From assembly GCA_050330205.1 (NCBI GenBank), contig JBHJOA010000032.1, positions 62,001 to 126,000 on the forward strand: a stretch of DNA of 64,000 bases, read 5' to 3'. The notes below the pieces were generated by a model. It saw only the letters and a list, made by a program, of their open reading frames with translations. It was not told the origin of the DNA and searched no databases. This stretch comes from Pelagibius sp050330205 (lineage in GTDB: Bacteria; Pseudomonadota; Alphaproteobacteria; Kiloniellales; Kiloniellaceae). Positions 18,195 through 26,656 of this stretch are shown here, one piece after another; within the stretch, counting starts at the first letter, position 1, and each line of letters begins with the position of its first letter. The position numbers and the translations under genes were made by a program.

Positions 18195-18212
18195 ATGGAA
18201 GAAAAGTTACAG
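18195..18212 (-). promoter_or_regulatory. weak candidate Pho box upstream of phnD
   Basis: On the coding strand, CTGTAAC-TTTT-CTTCCAT resembles the tandem 7-bp Pho box (CTGTCAT-N4-CTGTCAT), with 10 of 14 positions matching. It lies about 75 bp upstream of phnD in an AT-rich stretch. PhoB control of phnCDE is well known in other bacteria, but the match is imperfect and could be chance. Confidence 0.28.
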
Positions 18213-18271
18213 CCGCCTGCTACGGAGAATCAAATGAATTATGACTATGCCGGCAAATCGGCAGAGCGGGC

Positions 18272-19144
18272 TCACTCGGCGACCGCCACCTCGCGCGCGG
18301 TATCGAAGAAGGCACGGATAACCTTGCCGGCGGCGCGGTCGCGCAGGCAGACCAGCGCTTCGTCCATCAGCACATCGCTGTCGGCGAGGCGGATCGGCAC
18401 CAGGCGCGGATCCTGGCCGAACTCCGCCGCCGAGACCACGCCGACTCCGCCGCCGGTAGCGACGATCTCCCGCACCGCCTCGCGGCCCTCGGCCTCGATG
18501 GACGGGCTGAGCGTGAGGCCCCGGGCCCGCGCTGCTGCTTCGATGCTCTGGCGCGTCTTGGAGCCGCGCTCGCGCAGGACCAGCATCTGATCCGCCAGTT
18601 CCGCGAGAGTGATGCTGTCGCGCCCGCTGAGGGGGTGGTCACGGTTGGTGAAGGCGATGAGCGGAGTTGAGCTCAGCTTGATGACTTCGAAATCCCGGCT
18701 TTTCGGCACCTCGCCCAGAATCCCGACCTCGGCCTCGTAGTCATAGAGCTGGGAAATCACCTCCTCGGAGTTCCCGGAACTCACGACCATCGCGACGCCG
18801 GGATAGCGCTCTCGGAATCGCCCGAGGATATGCAGCATATGGTGCGCCGAATCGGCCACCACCCGCAGCGACTCCGATCGCAGGGCCCGCGACTCCGAGA
18901 GCAGCTCCAGGGCTTGTTTTTCCACCTCGAACAGGCGGTGGGTGATCTCCAGCAGATGCTGTCCGGCCCGGGTGAGGCTCACCTGCTTCTTGTGCCGGTT
19001 GAAGAGGATGACGTCGTACTCCTCTTCCAGCTTGCGCACCTGGTCGGAGATCGCCGGCTGGGTGAGGCAGAGCGCCTCGGCGGCACGGGAAAACCCCCCG
19101 CAGACCGCAACATAGTGAAAAGCTCGCAACTGCACGTAGCGCAA
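18272..19144 (-). CDS. LysR family regulator of the phosphonate locus
   Basis: A 290-residue LysR protein. It has an N-terminal helix-turn-helix (GGFSRAAEALCLTQPAISDQ, about residues 16-35) and a periplasmic-binding-like effector domain from about residue 90. I prefer TTG 19144 (MRYVQLRAFHY), with AGGAG 10 nt upstream, over a TTG nine codons earlier. It is divergent from phnW and lies between phnD and phnW, so it very likely activates 2-aminoethylphosphonate catabolism. LysR regulators are known to control phnWAY-type operons in other bacteria. The inducer is inferred. Confidence 0.9.
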   Translation of the reverse strand: MRYVQLRAFHYVAVCGGFSRAAEALCLTQPAISDQVRKLEEEYDVILFNRHKKQVSLTRAGQHLLEITHRLFEVEKQALELLSESRALRSESLRVVADSAHHMLHILGRFRERYPGVAMVVSSGNSEEVISQLYDYEAEVGILGEVPKSRDFEVIKLSSTPLIAFTNRDHPLSGRDSITLAELADQMLVLRERGSKTRQSIEAAARARGLTLSPSIEAEGREAVREIVATGGGVGVVSAAEFGQDPRLVPIRLADSDVLMDEALVCLRDRAAGKVIRAFFDTAREVAVAE

Positions 19145-19184
19145 GGTCTGCCTGCTCCTGTCAGCGCCCAAGAAGCGTCATGGA

Positions 19185-19218
19185 TTTGTATTAGTAAAGC
19201 CTATCGAACATATACAAA
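19185..19218. promoter_or_regulatory. inverted repeat in LysR-phnW divergent promoter
   Basis: TTTGTAT and ATACAAA form perfect 7 bp arms 20 bp apart, in an AT-rich stretch between the LysR gene and phnW. Between them is the octamer CTATCGAA (19201-19208), which recurs upstream of aepX. A LysR binding region is plausible; the spacing is longer than a classical T-N11-A box. Confidence 0.35.
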
Positions 19219-19324
19219 ATAACGATTTTACAGATATATCTGGAAACTCCAGGATGGCGTTTCCCCGACCGGCGAGCCCGGCCGACGCGCCTTTACAGGC
19301 ACAATCTCGTGGAGACCGACGCCG

Positions 19325-20533
19325 ATGACGAGGGACAGCGGAACGGCCGTGACCTTCGAGCCTCCCCTCGAGGGAGAACCCTACCTGCTGACACCGGGCC
19401 CGCTCACCACTTCGGCCGCGGTCAAGCGTGCCATGCTGCGCGACTGGGGGTCGTGGGACGGCGATTTCCGCGCCATGACGGCTGACCTGCGCCGACGCCT
19501 GCTGGCGATCGCAGGCGCCTTCGACAGCCATGGTGACAGTGCCTATGACTGCGTGCCGATGCAAGGCAGCGGCACCTTTGCCGTCGAGGCCATGCTGGGC
19601 AGCCTGCTGCCGCGGGACGGCAAGGCCCTGGTCCTGGTCAACGGCGCCTACGGGCAGCGCATCGCTCAGACCCTCGACTACCTCGGGCGGGCCTACCGGA
19701 CCATCGACAAGGGCGACTACCTGCCGCCGCGAGGACCAGAGGTCGCCGCCGCCCTGGACTCCGACCCGGCAATCAGCCACGTGGTGCTTGTGCACTGCGA
19801 AACCTCCTCGGGCATCCTGAACCCGGTGGCCGAGATCGCCCAGGTCGTCGCCGCCAAGGGCCGCAAGCTGTTGATCGACTCCATGAGCGCCTTCGGCGCC
19901 CTGCCTCTCGATGTCCGCGAAATACCCTATGCGGCGATGGTGTCCTCGGCCAACAAGTGCATCGAAGGCGTGCCCGGGTTCGGATTCGTCATCGCGCGGA
20001 AAACCGAGCTCGAGGCCGCCGAGGGACGCAGCCACTCCCTGAGCCTCGACCTCCACGCCCAGTGGGCCTACATGGAAAAGACCGGGCAGTGGCGATACAC
20101 GCCGCCGACCCATGTCGTCGCCGCCTTCCTGCAAGCGCTCGACGAGCACGCAGCCGAAGGAGGCGTCGCCGGGCGCGGCGCCCGCTACGCCGCGAACCGC
20201 GACGTCATGGTGTCGGGCATGCGCAAGCTCGGGTTCGAGGCATTGCTGCAGGACGGCTGGCTATCGCCGATCATCGTCACCTTCTTCAATCCCGCCCACC
20301 CCCGCTTCGACTTCCAGACCTTCTACGACCTGTTGAAGGCGCGGGGCTTCATCATCTATCCCGGCAAGCTGACGGTGGTCGACTCCTTCCGCATCGGCTG
20401 CATCGGCCGCATGGATGCCGCCGTCATGCGGCGCCTCGTCGCCGCCGTCGCCGAAGCACTGCTGGCGATGGGCGTCGACGACGCCACGCCACCGGCCGCG
20501 GCCATGGACGAGCGCGCCAAGCTGGTTGCCTGA
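19325..20533 (+). CDS. phnW: 2-aminoethylphosphonate-pyruvate aminotransferase PhnW
   Basis: A 402-residue PLP enzyme that transfers the amino group of 2-aminoethylphosphonate to pyruvate, giving phosphonoacetaldehyde and alanine. Motifs include LLTPGPLTTS near the start, the cofactor aspartate in LLIDSMSAFG (Asp185) and the Schiff-base lysine in SANKCIEG (Lys211). GGAGA precedes the ATG. It begins a rightward operon, 18 bp before phnA. Together the three enzymes give the hydrolytic route that ends in acetate and phosphate. Confidence 0.95.
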   Translation: MTRDSGTAVTFEPPLEGEPYLLTPGPLTTSAAVKRAMLRDWGSWDGDFRAMTADLRRRLLAIAGAFDSHGDSAYDCVPMQGSGTFAVEAMLGSLLPRDGKALVLVNGAYGQRIAQTLDYLGRAYRTIDKGDYLPPRGPEVAAALDSDPAISHVVLVHCETSSGILNPVAEIAQVVAAKGRKLLIDSMSAFGALPLDVREIPYAAMVSSANKCIEGVPGFGFVIARKTELEAAEGRSHSLSLDLHAQWAYMEKTGQWRYTPPTHVVAAFLQALDEHAAEGGVAGRGARYAANRDVMVSGMRKLGFEALLQDGWLSPIIVTFFNPAHPRFDFQTFYDLLKARGFIIYPGKLTVVDSFRIGCIGRMDAAVMRRLVAAVAEALLAMGVDDATPPAAAMDERAKLVA

Positions 20534-20551
20534 GAACGAAAAGGACACCTT

Positions 20552-21817
20552 ATGAAGAATCCCTCCTCCGTCACGGTCAACGAGCGCAGCTACGCCTTCC
20601 CCAAGGCACCGGTTGTCGTGGTCTGCATCGACGGCTCCGAACCCGACTACATGGAAGAGGCGATGGCCGCCGGGCGCATGCCCTGGCTGAAATCGGCGCT
20701 GCCGGGCGGCGCCGACCTGCGCGCCGACTGCGTGGTGCCCAGCTTCACCAATCCCAACAACCTCTCCATCGTCACCGGGCAGCCGCCGAAGGTGCACGGG
20801 ATCTGCGGCAATTTCTTCTATGACCCCGCGAAGGACGAGGAGGTCATGATGAACGACCCGGCCTACCTGCGCGCGCCGACCCTCTTCGCCGCGTTCCAGA
20901 AGGCGGGCGCCACGGTCGCGGTGGTGACGGCCAAGGACAAGCTGCGGCGCCTGCTCGGCAACGGCCTGACCATGAAGCCGGGCGAAGCGGTGTGTTTCTC
21001 CGCCGAGAAGGCCGACGAAGCGACTCTCGCCGAGAACGGCATCGACGGCCTGTTGGAACTCGTCGGCATGCCGGTTCCCAGCGTGTACTCCGCCGAGCTT
21101 TCGGAGTTCGTCTTCGCCGCCGGCGTGAAGCTGATGGAGGCCATGCGGCCCGACCTCATGTATCTCTCGACCACCGACTACGTCCAGCACAAGCACGCCC
21201 CGGGAACCGAGGGGGCGAACGACTTCTACGCCATGATGGACATCTACTTCGCCCGGCTCGACGCCGCCGGCGCCGTCATCGTGCTGACGGCGGACCATGG
21301 CATGAACGCCAAACACAAGGCCGACGGCGGCCCCAACGTCCTTTACCTGCAGAGCGCCCTGGACGATCTCCTGGGCAAGGACAAGGCGCGCACCATCCTG
21401 CCGATTACCGACCCCTACGTCGTCCATCACGGGGCGCTGGGCTCCTACGCCACGGTCTACCTGCCGAAGGAGGCCGATTTCGGTGCGGTTGCCGAGTACA
21501 TCGAGGGGCTGGAAGGTGTCGAGCGGGTGCTGACCCGCGAAGAAGCCGCTGCCGATTTCGAGTTGCCGGGCGACCGCATCGGCGAACTGGTGGTCGTCAC
21601 CGAGAAGTCCCGCGCCGTCGGCACCCGCCCGGACAAGCACGACCTCTCCGGCCTCGAGGTGCCGCTCCGCTCCCATGGGGGCGTGAGCGAGCAGCGCGTG
21701 CCCCTCATCGTCAATCGCCCGGTGAAAGGCATCGAAGGACGGCGTCTGCGCAACTTCGACGCCTTCGACATCGCCCTCAACCATGTCGAAGCCCGCCAGT
21801 CGGCGGCCGCCGAGTGA
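20552..21817 (+). CDS. phnA: phosphonoacetate hydrolase PhnA
   Basis: A 421-residue member of the alkaline phosphatase superfamily that cleaves phosphonoacetate to acetate and phosphate. Expected two-zinc site residues are visible: Asp27 (CIDGSEPDY), nucleophile Thr66 (SFTNPNN), Asp209 and His213 (TTDYVQHKH), Asp248 and His249 (TADHG), and His375 (RSHGG). No signal peptide is seen, so it is cytoplasmic. It lies between phnW and phnY, which supply its substrate. Confidence 0.95.
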   Translation: MKNPSSVTVNERSYAFPKAPVVVVCIDGSEPDYMEEAMAAGRMPWLKSALPGGADLRADCVVPSFTNPNNLSIVTGQPPKVHGICGNFFYDPAKDEEVMMNDPAYLRAPTLFAAFQKAGATVAVVTAKDKLRRLLGNGLTMKPGEAVCFSAEKADEATLAENGIDGLLELVGMPVPSVYSAELSEFVFAAGVKLMEAMRPDLMYLSTTDYVQHKHAPGTEGANDFYAMMDIYFARLDAAGAVIVLTADHGMNAKHKADGGPNVLYLQSALDDLLGKDKARTILPITDPYVVHHGALGSYATVYLPKEADFGAVAEYIEGLEGVERVLTREEAAADFELPGDRIGELVVVTEKSRAVGTRPDKHDLSGLEVPLRSHGGVSEQRVPLIVNRPVKGIEGRRLRNFDAFDIALNHVEARQSAAAE

Positions 21818-21831
21818 AGGAACCTTCCGCA

Positions 21832-23295
21832 ATGGCCATTGCCAAGTCAGCGTCCGCCCCTCACATCCGCCACGAGCCGATGCGCATCGCCGGCCGCAAG
21901 GTCGAGGCCGACGGCGTCGTCGAGGTGCGCTATCCCTACACCGACGAGGTGATCGGCACCGTGCCGGCGGGAACCGCGGCGCAGGCCCGCGAGGCTTTCG
22001 AGATCGCCGCCGCCTACCGGCCCAGGCTGACCCGCTACGAGCGCCAGCAGATTCTCCTGAAGACCGCCGAACTGCTGGTCGCCCGCAAGGACGAGATCTC
22101 CGACATCATCACCCTGGAGCTCGGCATCTCCAAGGCCGACTCCTTGTACGAGGTCGGTCGCGCCTACGACGTCTTCACGCTCTCGGGCCAGATGTGCATC
22201 CAGGACGACAGCGAGATCTTCTCCTGCGACCTCACCCCCCACGGCAAGGCACGCAAGATCTTCACCACCCGCGAGCCGCTGACGGCGATCTCCGCCATCA
22301 CGCCCTTCAACCACCCGCTGAACATGGTGGCCCACAAGGTGGCCCCGGCGGTCGCCACCAACAACTGCATGGTGGTGAAGCCAACCGAACTGACCCCGAT
22401 CACCGCCCTCATCCTGGCCGACGTGCTCTATGAGGCCGGTCTGCCGCCGGAGATGCTCTCGGTGGTTACCGGCTGGCCCAAGGACATCGGCCTGGAGATG
22501 ATCCAGAACCCGAACATCGAGCTGATCACCTTCACCGGCGGCGTGCCGGTCGGCAAGATGATTGCCGACAAGGCAGGCTACAGGCGCACCGTGCTGGAGC
22601 TCGGCGGCAACGACCCGCTGATCATTCTCAACGATCTCTCCGACGACGACCTCGCCAAGGCGGCCGACCTGGCCGTGGCCGGCGCCACCAAGAACTCCGG
22701 CCAGCGCTGCACGGCGGTCAAGCGCATCCTCTGCCAGGAGAGCGTCGCCGACCGCTTCGTGCCCCTGGTGCTGGAGCGGGCGAAGAAAATCCGCTTCGGC
22801 GACCCTATGGCGGCGGATACCGACCTCGGCACCGTGGTACACGCCCAGGCGGCCGAGCTATTCGAGAATCGCGTCCACTTGGCCGCCGGACAGGGGGCCG
22901 AGATTCTCTACAATCCCGGCCGCCAGGGCGCGCTGCTGCCGCCCATCGTGGTCGACCGCGTGCCGCACGAATCGGAACTGGTGATGGAGGAGACCTTCGG
23001 CCCCATCGTCCCCATCGTGCGCGTGCCGGACGACGACGACGCGGTGATCAGGATCTCCAACTCGACGGCTTTCGGGCTCTCCTCCGGTGTCTGCACCAAC
23101 GACTTCCGCCGCATGCAGGCCTATATCCGCAGCCTCAGGGTCGGCACGGTGAACATCTGGGAAGTGCCCGGCTATCGCATCGAGATGTCGCCCTTCGGCG
23201 GCATCAAGGACTCCGGCCTCGGCTACAAGGAGGGTGTCATCGAGGCAATGAAGAGCTATACCAACGTCAAGACCTTCTCGCTGCCCTGGGGGTGA
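21832..23295 (+). CDS. phnY: phosphonoacetaldehyde dehydrogenase PhnY
   Basis: A 487-residue NAD-dependent aldehyde dehydrogenase that oxidises phosphonoacetaldehyde to phosphonoacetate. Catalytic residues are Cys293 (SGQRCTAVKR), Glu256 (LELGG), Asn160 (TPFNHP) and Lys183. The ATG at 21832 gives the family's usual length; longer in-frame extensions run through phnA and were rejected. It links PhnW to PhnA, and the fixed neighbourhood supports the specific assignment over a general aldehyde dehydrogenase. Confidence 0.95.
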   Translation: MAIAKSASAPHIRHEPMRIAGRKVEADGVVEVRYPYTDEVIGTVPAGTAAQAREAFEIAAAYRPRLTRYERQQILLKTAELLVARKDEISDIITLELGISKADSLYEVGRAYDVFTLSGQMCIQDDSEIFSCDLTPHGKARKIFTTREPLTAISAITPFNHPLNMVAHKVAPAVATNNCMVVKPTELTPITALILADVLYEAGLPPEMLSVVTGWPKDIGLEMIQNPNIELITFTGGVPVGKMIADKAGYRRTVLELGGNDPLIILNDLSDDDLAKAADLAVAGATKNSGQRCTAVKRILCQESVADRFVPLVLERAKKIRFGDPMAADTDLGTVVHAQAAELFENRVHLAAGQGAEILYNPGRQGALLPPIVVDRVPHESELVMEETFGPIVPIVRVPDDDDAVIRISNSTAFGLSSGVCTNDFRRMQAYIRSLRVGTVNIWEVPGYRIEMSPFGGIKDSGLGYKEGVIEAMKSYTNVKTFSLPWG

Positions 23296-23361
23296 GGACA
23301 GCGGGAGTCCCTACCGGCTCCAAGGGGCCGACAATCGATATTTTCTGAGCTAGGGGCCGGA

Positions 23362-24204
23362 TTGTCAGAACTCGCTGTGGCGCTGGTGCTGAGCGCGGCC
23401 GTGCTCCATGCCACCTGGAACGCCATCGTCAAGGGCACGCGGGCGCGTGCCCTGGTCCTGGCGGCCGTCGCCGGCACCAACGCCACCGTCGGCCTGGTGC
23501 TGATCCTCTGGGCGGAGTCGCCGCTGCCGGCCTCCTGGCCTTACATCGCCGCCTCCTCGGTGGTTCACTACGGCTACTACTACTTCCTTTCGCTCGCCTA
23601 CAAATGGGGCGACCTCTCTCGGGTCTACCCGATCTCCCGCGGTATCGCCCCCCTGCTGGTCTCCCTCGGCGCCCTCGTCTTCGCCGGCGAGCAGCTCTCG
23701 GCCTTCGGCTGGGGCGGCATCGTCCTGGTCTCCGCCGGCATCTCGATTCTCGCCTTCTTTTCCAGGGGGCCGAGCATTCCCGACCCACGCTCGACCTTCG
23801 CCGCGGTGGCCACAGGCCTCATCATCGCCACCTACAGCGTGATCGACGGCGTCGGGGTCAGGCTGTCCGGGAGCCCCTTCGGCTACATGGGCTGGCTGTT
23901 CTTCACCGAGTTCCTGGTCAGCCTCTTCGTCTACCTCCGCCTGCGCCCGCAGTTCACGCCCGAGGTCCGCGCCACCCTGCGGGTTGGCTACCTAGGCGGC
24001 TTCTGCGCGGTGGCCGCCTACGGCCTGGTGATCTATGCCAACACCCTGGCCCCGCTGGGCATGGTTTCGGCCCTGCGCGAGTCCAGCGTGATCATCGCCG
24101 CCCTATTCGGCGTTGTCATATTCCGCGAGCGCCCCTGGATTAGCCGTATCGCCGCCGCGATCACGGTGGGCGCGGGAATCCTGGTCCTGACGCTCGCCCC
24201 CTAG
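23362..24204 (+). CDS. EamA/DMT family transporter
   Basis: A 280-residue protein of about ten membrane helices in two repeated EamA halves (residues about 5-130 and 150-278), typical of drug/metabolite transporters. The start is TTG 23362 with GGGG upstream. It follows phnY by 66 bp and precedes aepX. Placement suggests export of a by-product or uptake of a related compound in the phosphonate pathway, but no substrate can be read from the sequence. Confidence 0.82.
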   Translation: MSELAVALVLSAAVLHATWNAIVKGTRARALVLAAVAGTNATVGLVLILWAESPLPASWPYIAASSVVHYGYYYFLSLAYKWGDLSRVYPISRGIAPLLVSLGALVFAGEQLSAFGWGGIVLVSAGISILAFFSRGPSIPDPRSTFAAVATGLIIATYSVIDGVGVRLSGSPFGYMGWLFFTEFLVSLFVYLRLRPQFTPEVRATLRVGYLGGFCAVAAYGLVIYANTLAPLGMVSALRESSVIIAALFGVVIFRERPWISRIAAAITVGAGILVLTLAP

Positions 24205-24386
24205 TTGGATTTACTATCGAAGAAATCTTTCATTTCATAAAAAGAATAGATTTCCCCTATTGAATGGCGCGATGCACTATGAATTCAGGGATAGGGAGCG
24301 GTGCCCACCGCAAGCGATCAATCGCAAAAGCGTAACAATGGCCTGATAAAGGGTCGTTGGGCCAGAAACAGGGGAGCTAACTCAAG
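24205..24386 (+). promoter_or_regulatory. AT-rich promoter region upstream of aepX
   Basis: This 182 bp stretch is markedly AT-rich over 24205-24260 compared with its surroundings. It contains CTATCGAA (24214-24221), the same octamer found in the LysR-phnW promoter, and a short inverted repeat GCGAT-CA-ATCGC (24314-24325). It probably carries the aepXVW promoter. Exact -35/-10 elements are not clear. Confidence 0.4.
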
Positions 24387-25409
24387 ATGACATTTCGCGA
24401 CATCTGCCTGACCGCGGCCGCGGCCAGTCTGCTGGTCGCCGCGGCGGCGAAGGCGGAAACCGAGCTGACGGTCTATACGGCCGTCGAGGCGGAGGATCTG
24501 AAGCGCTACGCGGAGACCTTCAACCAGGACCATCCGGACATCAAGATCAACTGGGTCCGCGACTCGACCGGCGTGGTCACGGCCAAGCTGTTGGCCGAGA
24601 AGAACAACCCGCAAGCTGACGTGATCTGGGGACTGGCGGCGACCTCGCTGCTGCTGCTGAAGACCGAAGGCATGCTGGAGCCCTATGCCCCCAAGGGAGT
24701 GGAACTGCTCGACAAAAAGTTCGTCGACAGCAGCAATCCGCCGGCCTGGGTCGGCATGGACGCCTGGGTGGCCGCCATATGCTTCAATACCGTTGAGGCG
24801 GAGAAGCTCGGCCTGCCGGCGCCCAAGTCCTGGAAGGACCTGACCAATCCGGTCTATGCCGGGCAGGTCATCATGCCAAATCCGAACTCCTCGGGTACCG
24901 GCTTCCTGGACGTCTCCTCCTGGCTGCAGCTGTTCGGCGAGGAAGAAGGCTGGGCCTACATGGACGCCCTGCACAACAACATCGCCCGCTACACCCACTC
25001 CGGCTCGGCGCCCTGCAAGATGGCCGCTTCGGGCGAGGTCGCAGTCGGTATCTCCTTTGCCTTCCGCGGCGCCAAGTCCAAGGCCGAGGGCGCGCCCATC
25101 GATATCATCGTCCCGGAGGAAGGCGTGGGCTGGGACATGGAAGCGAGCGGAATCGTGGCCGGCACCTCCAAACTTGAGGCTGCCCAGACGCTGCTCGACT
25201 GGTCCATCTCCAAGAAGGCCAACGAGATGTACAACACCGGCTATGCCGTGGTCGCCATGCCTGGCGTCGCCCAGCCGGTGCCGTTCTTCCCGGAGAACCT
25301 TGTCGAAAAGATGATCGACAACGACTTCGAGTACGCCGCCAACAATCGCAAGGCGATCCTTGAGGAGTGGCAGAGGCGCTACGACTCCAAGAGCGAACCG
25401 AAGGGCTGA
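24387..25409 (+). CDS. aepX: 2-aminoethylphosphonate ABC transporter substrate-binding protein
   Basis: A 340-residue periplasmic binding protein with a signal peptide of about 23 residues. It belongs to the iron(III)/2-aminoethylphosphonate-type family 1 binding proteins: ELTVYTAVEAEDLKRY, NPQADVIWG, and the FLDVSSWLQLFGEEEGW region. Adjacent ATPase and fused permease genes complete the importer. Together with phnWAY this supports 2-aminoethylphosphonate as ligand and the AepX name, as described in marine and soil bacteria. Confidence 0.9.
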   Translation: MTFRDICLTAAAASLLVAAAAKAETELTVYTAVEAEDLKRYAETFNQDHPDIKINWVRDSTGVVTAKLLAEKNNPQADVIWGLAATSLLLLKTEGMLEPYAPKGVELLDKKFVDSSNPPAWVGMDAWVAAICFNTVEAEKLGLPAPKSWKDLTNPVYAGQVIMPNPNSSGTGFLDVSSWLQLFGEEEGWAYMDALHNNIARYTHSGSAPCKMAASGEVAVGISFAFRGAKSKAEGAPIDIIVPEEGVGWDMEASGIVAGTSKLEAAQTLLDWSISKKANEMYNTGYAVVAMPGVAQPVPFFPENLVEKMIDNDFEYAANNRKAILEEWQRRYDSKSEPKG

Positions 25410-25430
25410 CCGCTCGTCGGGTGAGTGCCG

Positions 25431-25460
25431 AAGAGGGCGTCGCGCAAGCGACGCCCTCTT
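25431..25460 (+). terminator. intercistronic hairpin downstream of aepX
   Basis: A perfect 13 bp stem (arms 25431-25443 and 25448-25460) closes a GCAA tetraloop. It is followed by only a short TTT. It lies 21 bp after the aepX stop and well before the ATPase gene. It may partly terminate transcription or protect the aepX transcript so that the binding protein is made in excess. Confidence 0.68.
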
Positions 25461-25555
25461 TCGATCCTGCCGACCCTCACGCATACTGCGCCGTGACGCC
25501 CGCCCCGCGAAGGGCATGACACGGGCGGGGCACGGCAATCGAGCGAGGCATATCC

Positions 25556-26656
25556 TTGTCCAGCTATCTGCGCATCCGCGACCTGCACAAGAAGTTCGGG
25601 GACTTTACGGCTCTTAGGGACGTCTCTCTCGACGTCGCTGAAGGCGAGTTCGTCTGCTTCCTGGGGCCGTCCGGCTGCGGCAAAACCACCTTGCTGCGGG
25701 CCATTGCCGGACTTGACCTGCAAACCTATGGCACCATCGAGCAGGCCGGGCGCGACATCTCCACGCTGCCGATCACCGAGCGCGATTTCGGCATCGTATT
25801 TCAGTCCTATGCTCTCTTTCCCAATCTGACCATCGAGCGCAATATCGCCTTCGGCCTGGAGAACACCGGCCGCCCGAAGGCCGAGATCGCCGCGCGGGTC
25901 ACCGAGCTCCTCGACCTGGTCGACCTTGCCGACCAGCGGAAGAAATACCCAGCGCAGTTGTCCGGCGGCCAGCAGCAGCGCATCGCGCTGGCCCGCGCCA
26001 TCGCCACCTCGCCGGGCCTGCTGCTGCTCGACGAGCCACTGTCTGCCCTCGACGCCAAGGTGCGGGTCCGCCTGCGCCACCAGATCAAGGAACTGCAGCG
26101 CAAGCTGGGGGTCACGACCATCATGGTGACCCACGATCAGGAAGAGGCGCTGTCCATGGCCGACCGCATCGTGGTGATGAACCACGGTGTCATCGAGCAG
26201 ATCGGCACACCGACGGAGATCTACCGCGAGCCCCGCTCTCTTTTCGTCGCCGATTTCATCGGCGAAACCAACCAGATCCGCTCGACGCTGCGCGAGCCCG
26301 GCCGCGTGAGTCTCGGCCGGACGATCCTGCAGGGTGTCACGGACGGTCTGACACCCGGTCAGGAGATTGTCGTCACCATCCGTCCCGAAGACATCGTGCC
26401 GCACGCACCAAGTGCGCAAACGACGGCCAGCGGCCAGGACCTGCTGCAGGTCACCATCGGCGAGATGGAGTTTCTGGGCTCGTTCTGGCGCTCGCGGCTG
26501 ACCGGCGGTGCATTGGGCAACGAAGAACTCTACGCCGACTTCTCGATCAACGCAGTGCGCCGGCTCACCCTCAACGAAGGTGCCCCCCTCACAATCGAGC
26601 TGCCTGCCAATCGCTTGATCGCCTTTCCGGCGCAGGGCCCGGCCAATGCCGGCTGA
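25556..26656 (+). CDS. aepV: 2-aminoethylphosphonate ABC transporter ATP-binding protein
   Basis: A 366-residue ABC ATPase with Walker A GPSGCGKTT, signature LSGGQQQR and Walker B LLLLDEPLSALD, followed by a TOBE-type regulatory domain (about residues 280-360). The start is TTG 25556 with GAGG upstream. It overlaps the permease start by 11 bp. Its Pot/Fbp-type length and its position between aepX and the fused permease identify it as the energising subunit of this importer. Confidence 0.9.
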   Translation: MSSYLRIRDLHKKFGDFTALRDVSLDVAEGEFVCFLGPSGCGKTTLLRAIAGLDLQTYGTIEQAGRDISTLPITERDFGIVFQSYALFPNLTIERNIAFGLENTGRPKAEIAARVTELLDLVDLADQRKKYPAQLSGGQQQRIALARAIATSPGLLLLDEPLSALDAKVRVRLRHQIKELQRKLGVTTIMVTHDQEEALSMADRIVVMNHGVIEQIGTPTEIYREPRSLFVADFIGETNQIRSTLREPGRVSLGRTILQGVTDGLTPGQEIVVTIRPEDIVPHAPSAQTTASGQDLLQVTIGEMEFLGSFWRSRLTGGALGNEELYADFSINAVRRLTLNEGAPLTIELPANRLIAFPAQGPANAG

